Positions 19,964-29,869 of a stretch of DNA of 29,947 nucleotides are shown here, piece after piece. Source of the stretch: Neocallimastix lanati (nom. inval.) (taxonomy: Eukaryota; Neocallimastigomycota; Neocallimastigomycetes; Neocallimastigales; Neocallimastigaceae); NCBI GenBank assembly GCA_016946835.1, contig JACVTC010000423.1:1-29947 (forward strand), written 5' to 3'. A model generated the notes under the pieces. It was given only the letters and a program-made list of their open reading frames with translations, had not been told where the DNA came from and did not search any database. The translations under genes were made by a program, and so were the position numbers. Numbering within the stretch: position 1 is the first letter of the stretch; each line of letters starts with the position of its first letter.

Positions 19964-20956
19964 TTATAATTTTTTTTTTTGTAAATAGAGTAAAAAAAAT
20001 TTATTATTATTTTTAAATTCTTCAATTTCTTCGTTTTTTTTATTTAAAATAATTCTTTTATATAATTTTCTTTTTCTATTTAAAATTTGTTCAAATTTAT
20101 TTCTAATCTGGATATCTTTATTTACATCATCATAATTTCCATTTTTGAAATTTGGGATTTCAATATTTTTTTCAATAATTTCATGTAAGAAATGAAATTC
20201 AATATCATTTTCTCTATTTTTATTTAAATATTTAAATTGATGATCGAAAAATTTTATTCCATTAAATTTTTCTTTTGATCTTTCATATTTAAGTAATAGA
20301 GTTATTTCTCTAAATTTATTTTCTTTAAATAATTTGATATACCACATAAATGGTATATTAATTTCCTGCATGATGATTTTTTCTTTTTCTTTTTCTTTTT
20401 CAAATCTTCTTCTTTTTTTTTTTTCCATATTATTATTTTTATTATAATTATTTTTTATTTCTTCGTTGAATAAAGTGATTTGTTCAAATGTTAATATAAT
20501 TAAATTGAACTCTTTTTGAAAAAGAATTTCAAAATCATGACGACTAAATTTATATTTATTTTTAACTAAAATTGAAATATTTTCTTCGTTAAAATATTCA
20601 TTATTAATTAAGTATTTTAATAAACTCATATTATTATATTTTCTATTAATATTAGCTCCTTTATTTGTTAGGAACTCAATTAATTCATATTTTTTATAAA
20701 TAAATGAATATAATAGTGGAGAAATAAATCTATTATTTAAAAAATAACAATAATCTAACTGATTAATATTATACCATTTATAAATATTTTTAATAAAAGA
20801 ATCTTCACATCCATTTTTAATTGCAAAACATATTATATCAAAGTTTTTATTTAGTATTTCATTTAAGGGAATAATAAAATTACTTAAAATCTCCTCTAAA
20901 TTAATATAATCTTTTTTTTCAATATATCGTTTGATTATATTAATATTGTTATCCAT
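19964..20956 (-). CDS. Ankyrin-repeat-like protein, paralogue of the gene at 14107
   Basis: 330 codons from the ATG at 20954-20956; the open frame extends four codons further up to a TTG, which is not a likely start in a eukaryote. The protein is highly charged. Degenerate ankyrin-type repeats occupy the N-terminal half. An F-D-I-I-C-F-A-I-K-N-G-C block near 42-53 is followed by S-P-L-L-Y-S-F-I and Y-E-L-I-E-F-L-T-N-K-G-A-N at about 83-104, then S-L-L-K-Y-L. A basic K-K-K-R-R-R-F-E-K-E-K-E-K stretch near the middle may be a nuclear signal or linker. The second half (I-N-I-P-F-M-W-Y-I-K, then I-R-N-K-F-E-Q...) aligns with the second half of the 14107 gene. The two genes converge on the satellite and probably derive from one duplication. 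The binding partner is unknown. Confidence 0.8.
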   Translation of the reverse strand: MDNNINIIKRYIEKKDYINLEEILSNFIIPLNEILNKNFDIICFAIKNGCEDSFIKNIYKWYNINQLDYCYFLNNRFISPLLYSFIYKKYELIEFLTNKGANINRKYNNMSLLKYLINNEYFNEENISILVKNKYKFSRHDFEILFQKEFNLIILTFEQITLFNEEIKNNYNKNNNMEKKKRRRFEKEKEKEKIIMQEINIPFMWYIKLFKENKFREITLLLKYERSKEKFNGIKFFDHQFKYLNKNRENDIEFHFLHEIIEKNIEIPNFKNGNYDDVNKDIQIRNKFEQILNRKRKLYKRIILNKKNEEIEEFKNNNKFFLLYLQKKKL

Positions 20957-23900
20957 TTTATTGATCAATTAAAAGTTTAAAGTATATAATTATTGATTAA
21001 AAAATAATTTTTTTCTTTTTTATAATTAATAAAAATAATTTTGATTTCGTAAATATATAAGTGTAAAAAAATTTTAGAAATATTAATAAAGTATATTTAT
21101 TTCAATATTTAAAATTTTAATAATTTAAAAATAAATTTAATTAATAGTTAAATTCATTAATATACTATTTAAAGTTTTTAATTTCTTTTTATTAAGTATA
21201 TATATTATTAAATTAATAAAAGAATTCTTAATAAATTAAAGTAATATAAAAAAATTAATTATAATTATATATTATTATTTATAATGTAAATTATATAAAA
21301 ATGAAAAAATATATTTTAATTTAATATAATATTTATATCCCCTATTTAGTTATTACTAAAATATATATATTAAATCATCATTAAAATATTTATTTTTAAA
21401 TTAAAAGAATCATTTTTAATGAAATTAATATTATTATTATCATTTATAATTAGTATTATTAGCATAATATTAATTATCATCATTTTTTTATTAATTATTT
21501 ATAAAAAAAAAGAAAATAAAAATACTTATATAATTTTTATATTATATTATGTTAATTATAAAATATTTCTTTAACTTTTGGTATTAATTTAGTATAAATT
21601 TCTTCTTAAAAAAAAAGAAGAAGAAAACAAATCAATAAAAAATTAATAACTAATAAAAAAACGAAAAATGATTAAAAATAAAAATAAATAAAATTTAAAA
21701 AAATATATATATTAAAAATCACTAATATACAAACAATTTTTTTATAATAATCTTTATTTGAAATATAAGTACTTGTATTCAATGTTAGCAAATGATAAAA
21801 ATATAAGCATTTAAATAATAGATATGAAAAGCAAATTATATTCAATCCTACAAAAAAAGCTTATTTTTAATTATAAAATGAATTGAAGAAGCTTTATTAG
21901 TAAAAAAAAAAATAAATATTCGAAAGGCTTACCAATAATATTTTACTTTATGAAAATAAATCAAGCAAAATTAAGAATGATTTGAATTATTTTTATATCA
22001 TAATTTCTATTTATTGAATTATTAATTTATCTATTATAAGATTCTAATATAACTTCAATGAAAATTAATTTTCAAAAAAGCATTTATCAAAAGATAGTTT
22101 AGTACAATATATAAATGATATATAATTTAAACTAATACTATCGAAATGAAATAATAGTTATTAAATATTAAAAGCATAAGGAATATTAATACATTTATTA
22201 GATAATAATTCGAAGTCCCAAATACATTTCTCTCTATTACATTTATTTAATAAAATGCAATCATATATATAAATATAGGTGATATATTTTATTAAATAAC
22301 TATTTTTATTGAGAAATACATTAAAGGGATTTCTAAAATTATAATACGATAAAACCCAATTTGCTTTTCATATAGTAGAAATTTCATAAACACAAGTAGA
22401 TTTAATATAAAGGATAAAAATTAATGATTTATATATATATAATATTTAAATTATAAATTAAAAATTTAATTTTAATGAATAAAAAATATTTATTATGCAA
22501 GGTATAAAATATTTTAAATTTGTATAATAATTAAATATATCAATTAAAAAATTTTTATATAAAAATAATAAATAATATTTATATATTTAATTTATATAAT
22601 ACTAAAATAATTATTAAATAATAAAAAAAAGTAAACTCATTTTATATAAAATTTTGTAAAACAATATTAATTTATATAAAATACAATTATATTATTTACA
22701 AATAAAAAATATTTTATTAAGTTAATATATAAATAAAATTTATATTTCTAATTCTATTTAATTTGAGAAAAAATGTTTATTTTTATTAAGAAATTAAAAT
22801 TATAATTTTGATTATTTTTTTTATTTAAAATAATGTAAATTACCATTTTTCTAAAAATTTTCTAAATATTAACAATAAATTAATAATTTATCCTATTAAC
22901 TTATTTATTAATAAAATTTTGAGATATTTATATGAAAATATTTATTTAACAAGAAATAAAAATTATTTTATAAATAGATAAAATAAATTTGTTTGATGTA
23001 ATAATGAAAATAAGTCAATTAATAAAAATTTTAATTATATATTATTATTAAATATTTCGTAAATTACATTTTTCACTAATTATTTATTGTTTTTTTTTTT
23101 AAATATATTTAAAACTATATTATATAACATAAATTTCATTAAATATTTTATTTTAAATTGTATAGTATAAAATATATTAAATGCTTTAATAATTGTGGAT
23201 ATAGTTATATAAATATATTTTTTTTGCAACAACTATAATAACAATAAGTACATTTTATATTTTATTAAATTAGTTATATTAAATTATATATTATAAATTA
23301 AATCAATTATGAAAAAAATAAACACTGAATAATGGAATAAATCAACTATTTTTATTTTGAAAATATTAAATTTTATTAAATTAAATCAATTAATAATATA
23401 AATCTTCGATTATACGGTTATTATTTAGCATTAAACAATATCGAACATATAAGACAAGTTTAAAAATTTCATTATTGGAATTTTTGAAAATTTGTCATGA
23501 ATATAATCATAATAAAATTTACATAAAAATATCAATAAATGTATAACTTAATATTGTAAATATAATAAGAGATTTTCCATTTATTAGAAAGATATTATAT
23601 TAATTAATAAGAGAAATAAAAATAGAAAAATTGTATTATTAATTAAACTATAAATTAATTAATATATAAAATATACTTATTTATGAAATCTAAATATATT
23701 AAATATTAAATATAACACTTAAAAATAAAATATAAAAAATTTAATTTGTATTGTCAATATATAAAAAAAATGAGAATTACGTATGAAAAAACAGAACATT
23801 ATAAATTTCAGTAAATTTTTAAATAAATTAAAGAATTAAAATTAAATTGAATATAATGTTTTATTTATAAAGTTATTTATAACCAAACATAAATAAGTTA

Positions 23901-24452
23901 TTAGCGATGTTCAATATAATGAAATTTATATATATTTATACTAAAGATGTTACTTGTTCTTAAATAATTTTAATTAATTACATTATATTATCTTTGCAAT
24001 GAATATTTTCTGAGAAAGTTGAGTGAAAAGATGAATTCAGATAATTTTTGTATCTTCTTATATTTAATTTATCTCAATAAATTAATAAGATTGACGATTT
24101 ATAATTTTTACTTGTGATTAAAACTATTGGTCTATTTGTCCATATAATATATATGATAAGTTCAATTAAAAAATATTTACAATATTCTATATAAATGAAT
24201 ATTATGAGTAGTTAAAATATTAATTTTATTAAAATATAAATTTCCATCAATATAACACTTGCTATTAGTATCAAAAATTTGAAATAGTCATTAATATACA
24301 ATTTAATAAAAAAAAAACCATATATTATAAATGATTTCGTCATTAAAATATTTTTTCAATAATATACTACTTTTTAATTTTTTATTTTTAGAAATTAAAA
24401 ATTTTTAAAAACATTTTATTTTTATAAAATAGTAAAATAATTATAATTATAT
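20957..24452. other. Long AT-rich intergenic region with one MITE-like pair
   Basis: No open frame or family motif is supported on either strand. The sequence is A/T simple sequence with scattered mixed patches (21760-22400, 23400-23480, 23990-24140). The first of these is bounded by a perfect 16-bp inverted repeat (listed separately). Nothing else is recognisable. Confidence 0.45.
21822..22373. mobile_element. Candidate MITE-like element with 16-bp terminal inverted repeats
   Basis: ATATGAAAAGCAAATT at 21822-21837 is matched by its exact reverse complement AATTTGCTTTTCATAT at 22358-22373, enclosing about 552 bp of slightly more complex non-coding sequence. Length and structure fit a non-autonomous DNA transposon. 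No convincing target-site duplication flanks the ends and no second copy is in the window, so this is only a candidate. Confidence 0.35.
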
Positions 24453-24496
24453 ATATTATTCTATTCACTAAATATATTTAGTGAATAGAATAATAT
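24453..24496. terminator. Perfect 44-bp palindrome past the 3' end of the lectin-like gene
   Basis: Two 22-base arms with no spacer (24453-24474 and 24475-24496) are exact reverse complements; the arm core is CTATTCACTAAATA. It lies 14 bp downstream of the gene's ancestral stop at 24510-24512, so the transcript would end in a strong hairpin (cruciform in DNA). A role in 3'-end formation or transcript stability is an inference. It could also be the footprint of a mobile element or a break-repair product. Confidence 0.7.
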
Positions 24497-24509
24497 TATA
24501 TTCCGTTTG

Positions 24510-25953
24510 TTATTTTCTTTTATTCCAATATTCAACTTGATCAAAATTTTTCCAATTCCATGTTTCTTTTTGATCAAAATTTTTTTGATTCCAATTTTCT
24601 GTTTGTTGATAATTTTTTATTTTGATCATTAGTTCGGCTAAATGATTCTTTATGAAAATCTAAATTATCATTTTTTTGTATATTTCCATATAATTTTGAA
24701 ACCGTTTGACCTGCTTGATTTGTTCCATCTATATAATTTTTTTTTCCTCCCCTTTTAACTTTTTTAGATAGATTTTTCGCTGCTTCTTTACCTGCTTTGT
24801 TAGCTAATTTTTTAGATATTTTTTTAACTACATATTTACCAGCATACTTTATTCCTTGTTTTACTAATACTCTAGCTGCAGTTGAAATAGCAAAATCAAC
24901 TATTATAGGTGCCAATGCTACTAAAGGAAGAAATCTTTTCTAACTGTGTTTCGTTATCCGAACTATAATTATTTTAATATACAATAAATTCGTAATTATT
25001 TTCATTTCATTATTTTTGTCATTATACGAAGTTTTATCATTTATATAATCTATTCTACCGATGGGCTCATATTGATCATCATGATAGTCATAATCTTCTT
25101 TACTTAAATAACTATATTCTTTTGTACCTTATTTTTCTTTATATCCACTCCAATTATTTTTTCTAGAAACACTTGTAGTATTAGTTATGGCATGAGTATC
25201 ATCTTCAGTAACTCCATGAACATTAGCTTCAGTTACTGATATTTTTATGTAAATTTTATTATGATTATATTCATAATAACATTACATTATTTATTCCATG
25301 ACTACTACCATAGAATGGTCTATTTACTTGTCTTATACTAGATAAATATCTTATACCGGAGTATTTCCATATCGGTTCCCAATTTTTTACATTAAAAATC
25401 ATTAATTCTGGTTTTTACATATTTGGTCTATATTCAATATATAATCTATTATATTTATTAAGATTATTACCTTTTTCATCGAATTTAGGATCAATGGATA
25501 CAATCGTTTTTTTGGTTTTGTTGTTACAAATTAGAAATAGACCTTGATTATTTAATTGTAATTCCTTAACTCCTTCATCCTTTGGACAACTTTGTATAAT
25601 TGTGGTTTCGTTCAAGTTACCATTAATAAGTTTAACTTCAGTATCCGTAACATTTAAATACATATTATAATCTGATAATAATGATTCTCCCGGTAATAAA
25701 TTATTAAAGTAGTATTTTTAAATGAAGATTGGATCTTCATTGGAATTTTCAAAATAATTATAATTATATATATCTGTTTCTGAAAATATTTCATATATAT
25801 ATTTATTTCTTACATGTTCTGAACAAGATGTAATTTCATATAAAACGGGATTAACAAATCTAATATGACCATCGTATAATCTTTTATTCCAATTACTCCA
25901 ATAAACATTATGGTATTGATCTTCAACAATTAATTCACCTTCGTTAGTTAATG
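24510..25953 (-). pseudogene. Decayed 3' tail of the large lectin-like gene
   Basis: Past the stop of the 25954-29646 frame the coding pattern goes on with the same composition. There is a further bulb-lectin-like repeat (L-T-N-E-G-E-L-I-V, then V-Y-W-S-N-W, about 25960-25860), a continuing part with an open 25415-25663 segment (T-I-I-Q-S-C-P...), and P-I-W-K-Y-S-G near 25360. Then come an acidic Y/D-rich stretch (about 25130-25040), a hydrophobic segment followed by a Lys/Ala-rich cationic helix (about 24940-24740), and a tail repeating W-N-x-K-N-F-D-Q up to TAA at 24510-24512. Lesions are frame changes near 25980, 25270 and 24615 and nonsense codons at 25718-25720, 25415-25417, 25139-25141 and 24940-24942. 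The function of the tail is unknown. The hydrophobic-plus-cationic part resembles membrane-active or pre-toxin segments only in composition. Confidence 0.75.
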
Positions 25954-28900
25954 TTAAATAGAATTTATAACTATTAAAAGGTTTTCTGAGTCAACAAGAG
26001 CTAACGGATTAATCGAATGCCATATAGAATAATTGCTTTTATCTCTTAATATAATTTCACCTAATGGAGAAAAAACAATTTTATAAGAACCATCAAACAA
26101 ATCAATATTAGCTGTATTGGAAGACCAAGTAGTTCTTGAATTATCTTTTATTACCATATTTCCAGTTTTTTGAACATAAAATCTATATTTTTTATTTTCA
26201 GATATTAGTGCTTCATTTTGATTCAACCTATTAGAACAATTCATTTCAATTGTATTAGTATTAAGATCTTTAACAACTTTAGTATTATGTACATTATGTT
26301 TATCGTAATATTCATAATCGGCTTTTATATTACCGTTAATACTCAATGGATATACATATTCTACTGGAAAAGCGTAACCATTATAATTTTCTTGATGACC
26401 TTTAATTTCCCAAATTTTTACACCTACGCCATCGTATAAAGTCACTGAAGCTCCTATTCTCACATCATCTTCATCTTTAATATGTAAATAATAACCTTTA
26501 TCATCTGGGAAACCTACATTAAAAGGTAAATTTTTAGGTAAAGAATCCCAAATAATATAATCATCGTCTTCTATAGTTATTCCATTTGGATTATCCGAAG
26601 TAGGAGATGTTGTACTAGTTACTGTTGTTGTTATTGTTGTTGTTGTTGTTGCAGTTACGTTAGCATTATTAGTTGTAGTAGAATTATTATTATTTGTAAT
26701 AATGATACTTGTTGAAGATTTATTAATGTTTGTAGGAATAATAGTAGTTGTAGATTTATTACTGTTAATAGTAGTTGTTGTAGATTTATGGCTGCTTGTA
26801 GTAACTGTAATAGTTTTAGATTTATTATTGTTTGTGGTAACATTAGTAGTTGTAGATTTATGGTTGCTCGTTGTAGCAGTAGTACCTTTAGTTATAATGG
26901 GTTGTGTTTTTGGAAGATGTGGAATACGAGCTCTTTTTTCTTTTACACTTATTGTATTACTTTTAATAGAATTTGTTAATACAACATTATTATTATAAAC
27001 TTTATAATAATCTAATATTAATTTTTTAATTCTTTCCTTTTCTCCATTCAAATTGTTATCTAAATCGATTATTTTTTCAAATAATTCAATATATTCTTTC
27101 GAATATTTAACATTACTTATGTTTTTTTTATAAATATTTTTAGCAGTGATATATAAATGGCCATTATAACCAATAAAAAATTTTAAATCATTATGATCAT
27201 CTGGTATAGTATTAATTCCATTACTCCATATTTTTTTATTTCCTTGACAGTTTTCTTCACTAATAGTATCACCTTTACATAAAACTAACTCACCGTTACC
27301 TAACAATCCAAAACTATACTTTTTACTTTTAGTTGTTATGGCTTCACCATCTAATAAAACATCACCTGAAATTAAGGTATCCGAGTTAACATTTTTATCA
27401 TTTTCAATAAAATTGAACTTGTCAAAATCATTATTAGTTAAAGTTTCTTTATAATTATATTTATCTTTACAATCGATTACACTTGTTACAAAATCAACAA
27501 ATTCTACAGGAATAAGACTTCTATTAAAGGTAATACGAGTTTCATTTAATTCCGTTATATGACCTTTAGCCCAGATAACAACTTCGGTTTTGAACATAGG
27601 CAAAGCCACTATAGAATGACATGAATTATCTTCAATATTATTAATTGTGACCGTTTTAGTTGAAGTAGTACTCGTGGAGTTACTTCTAGAGATTTCATAG
27701 GAATGCTGAGCAGATTTTTCTATTACAGATTCATAAGAGGTTTGGTTATTAGTATTGACTTGAACAGAATTTCCAAAAGTATATCCATGTGATGATGTAT
27801 CCGATTTTGATTCTTCGTTAACCCATCCAGTGTCTTTATTAAAGGTAGATGAAAGCATTTTTGATGTAGCATCTGAAACAGAATTTTCTTTAGTTGAAGT
27901 TTCACTATGACCAGTCGTACGGGCATCAGAATATCCAACCGTATTTGCCCAATTGTTACTAAATCCAGAAGTTGTAGTAGCAGTATCAGACCAGCCTTTT
28001 GAGGAAGATATAGAACCACCTCTAGTACTACCATGGGTTACTGTGTCAGATGAAGAATGAGTTCCTGCTAAAGCTAATTGATACTGCAAATTAGCTTGAT
28101 CTATAGCTATATTTTCGGATGATCTAATACCAGCTCTTTGTATTCTACTTTGATCGCCCATAGCTACTAAATTACCATATTGACCAATAATTTCACCACC
28201 ACTAGATAAAATCTGTAAATAAGGATTTCCTCCTTTACCGCCACGCTTTTCATTGCATGCATCATTTATAAATGTTTCAGGCATATCAATACCAAACAAC
28301 TCTAATGGACTTTTACATCCAATAAAATCAAATTTTTCTTTATTTGTAACTATATTATATAATTTTTCACCTGCTGGATAAACATAATTATCAAAAGATG
28401 TTATAGTTACATTTTCAAAGAGACTCTGATCTATCGGTATATCTTTTAATCTCGGTGTATATACTTCGTTTTTTACTTTATCAAAATCTTTTTTTTCCAT
28501 TCTAGTATTTTCTTCAGTATGAGAAATTTCTTCACTTTTACTCCAATTTGATTCTTCGACAACTTCTCCAGAATCCGTGTGAGCATGAGATTGTTCTTCG
28601 TTTACTGTATAAGTTTTACTATTTTCTCTACTATTAGTAATAGTTTGATCCTTATTATCAGTAGTGGATTTACTATTACTATTAATAACGGTATATATAT
28701 TTTCAATAGAATTACTAACACCTTTAGATTCCGATAAAGACATTAATTTAGAATTTGATAATGTTTTTGCCAATTCAATTGTTTTATTGATTTCATCAGT
28801 GTTAGCATCACCTTTACTATAAACTTTACCATATGATTTATGATAAGAATTACCATTACTATTGGATATACTAATAGTATCTTGTATTTCTGTAGTAAAA

Positions 28901-29646
28901 GAAACAGAGCAAGTGTAGGTAGAACCTTTCATATTACTAAAATTGCCACATTCTTCCATATCACTTTTTGAATTATCTATCAATTTAATATGTTCCTCAG
29001 ATCTATATGGCATACCTATAGTATAAATAGTATTTAATGGATCATCATTTAATTGTTCGACTCTAATTAATGAAGGATGATATGGATTATACGCTGGATT
29101 GTTACTATTTAATGCAATATTTTTGATACCATTTTTCATTAAATCATCATAAATTTCTTTATATTGTTGTTTTAATTCTTCTATCTTACGACTTCTATAT
29201 ACATCATCAGTATTTTCATCTTTAACTTCTTCTTTATCATCTTTATATTTATGTTTATCATTATTTTCATTATCTTCTACCTCTTTTTCTTTTTTATTGT
29301 TTACATCTACAGATTTATTTTCCTTACTTTCTCTTTTATTGTAACTTTTATTTTTAATAACAGTATAATACTTTCCAATATTATTAACTAGTGTATTATT
29401 ACCACAGTAAGATACACCAAACCAATCAGGTCCAATAAACTTTGCATAATCTTCAATAGTATTAAAATAAACCGTATTATTATTAGAATCAACGTAATAT
29501 GGATTGGTCATTTTTATTACATTGTTATTAGTGTAGAGACAAAATTCAATATTTGTAATATCTTCATTTTCTTTATCATTAATCGAAAATGAATTACCAA
29601 TATTGGTAACAATTGTCAGTAACACTAATGAAATTAATAGATTCAT
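25954..29646 (-). CDS. Large secreted Ser/Thr-rich protein with bulb-type-lectin-like repeats
   Basis: 1230 codons, ATG at 29644-29646. A clear signal peptide (about 1-20: M-N-L-L-I-S-L-V-L-L-T-I-V...) points to secretion. A charged Lys/Glu/Asp linker lies at about 105-150, then long Ser/Thr/Asn-rich stretches (about 249-382 and 533-669) surround a more ordinary segment (about 400-530). Next is a bulb-lectin-like region at about 753-840 (G-N-G-E-L-V-L, then I-W-S-N-G, then G-H-L-Y-I). A mucin-like Thr/Ser linker with repeated N-K-S-T-T-T units spans about 919-1019. A second lectin-like pair lies at about 1141-1220 (Q-K-T-G-N-M-V-I-K, T-W-S-S-N, G-E-I-I-L-R-D, I-W-H-S-I). Against the Q-x-D-x-N-x-V-x-Y mannose motif, Q, N and V are kept and D and Y are changed, so sugar binding is uncertain. 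Many N-x-S/T sites suggest glycosylation. The stop is probably premature; homologous sequence continues in another frame. A cell-surface or adhesion role is an inference; some Ser/Thr-rich parts recall pore-forming folds, but not convincingly. Confidence 0.85.
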   Translation of the reverse strand: MNLLISLVLLTIVTNIGNSFSINDKENEDITNIEFCLYTNNNVIKMTNPYYVDSNNNTVYFNTIEDYAKFIGPDWFGVSYCGNNTLVNNIGKYYTVIKNKSYNKRESKENKSVDVNNKKEKEVEDNENNDKHKYKDDKEEVKDENTDDVYRSRKIEELKQQYKEIYDDLMKNGIKNIALNSNNPAYNPYHPSLIRVEQLNDDPLNTIYTIGMPYRSEEHIKLIDNSKSDMEECGNFSNMKGSTYTCSVSFTTEIQDTISISNSNGNSYHKSYGKVYSKGDANTDEINKTIELAKTLSNSKLMSLSESKGVSNSIENIYTVINSNSKSTTDNKDQTITNSRENSKTYTVNEEQSHAHTDSGEVVEESNWSKSEEISHTEENTRMEKKDFDKVKNEVYTPRLKDIPIDQSLFENVTITSFDNYVYPAGEKLYNIVTNKEKFDFIGCKSPLELFGIDMPETFINDACNEKRGGKGGNPYLQILSSGGEIIGQYGNLVAMGDQSRIQRAGIRSSENIAIDQANLQYQLALAGTHSSSDTVTHGSTRGGSISSSKGWSDTATTTSGFSNNWANTVGYSDARTTGHSETSTKENSVSDATSKMLSSTFNKDTGWVNEESKSDTSSHGYTFGNSVQVNTNNQTSYESVIEKSAQHSYEISRSNSTSTTSTKTVTINNIEDNSCHSIVALPMFKTEVVIWAKGHITELNETRITFNRSLIPVEFVDFVTSVIDCKDKYNYKETLTNNDFDKFNFIENDKNVNSDTLISGDVLLDGEAITTKSKKYSFGLLGNGELVLCKGDTISEENCQGNKKIWSNGINTIPDDHNDLKFFIGYNGHLYITAKNIYKKNISNVKYSKEYIELFEKIIDLDNNLNGEKERIKKLILDYYKVYNNNVVLTNSIKSNTISVKEKRARIPHLPKTQPIITKGTTATTSNHKSTTTNVTTNNNKSKTITVTTSSHKSTTTTINSNKSTTTIIPTNINKSSTSIIITNNNNSTTTNNANVTATTTTTITTTVTSTTSPTSDNPNGITIEDDDYIIWDSLPKNLPFNVGFPDDKGYYLHIKDEDDVRIGASVTLYDGVGVKIWEIKGHQENYNGYAFPVEYVYPLSINGNIKADYEYYDKHNVHNTKVVKDLNTNTIEMNCSNRLNQNEALISENKKYRFYVQKTGNMVIKDNSRTTWSSNTANIDLFDGSYKIVFSPLGEIILRDKSNYSIWHSINPLALVDSENLLIVINSI
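26590..26890 (-). repeat. Repetitive Thr/Ser/Asn-rich linker coding sequence
   Basis: Imperfect repeats of about 45-50 bp encode variants of N-x-N-K-S-T-T-T-x-x-x-T-N, ending in a run of ACA/ACT codons (T-T-T-T-T-I-T-T-T-V). This O-glycosylated-stalk-like linker separates the two lectin-like regions. Slippage here also creates spurious long frames on the other strand and in other frames. Confidence 0.75.
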
Positions 29647-29869
29647 AATCGTAATTTAAAATTTTCAAAAACTATAAATTTATATATATTTTTATAATAT
29701 TTTTATTTAAAAATATAAAAATCATTTTATAAAATTTAAAATTATTTTAAATAATATTTCAAAAATTTGATAATTATAAAAATATGTTAAAATATAAAGT
29801 ATAAATATCAAATTAATTTGATTAATTTGTATATGATGAGGAAGATTTTCTATCCATATGGTATCTTTA
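29647..29869. promoter_or_regulatory. Upstream region of the lectin-like gene
   Basis: About 220 bp of AT-rich sequence separates the start codon from the coding remnant at the right edge. TATATATTTTTATAATATTTT near 29680-29700 (a TATA-like stretch on the minus strand) is the only promoter-like word; nothing specific can be assigned. Confidence 0.3.

Noticed and set aside
20957-20968. Four-codon N-terminal extension of the minus-strand ankyrin-like gene
   Set aside because: It would start at TTG; the ATG at 20954-20956 is the first plausible start.
24574-24915. Independent 113-codon gene
   Set aside because: Its first codon is TTG, and its frame continues upstream through a TAG as part of the decayed lectin-like tail; its apparent end is also a frame change before the true stop at 24510.
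26218-28034. Several 60-100-codon frames overlapping the lectin-like gene on both strands
   Set aside because: They lie entirely within the 1230-codon frame, mostly over its Thr/Ser repeats, and show no family features.
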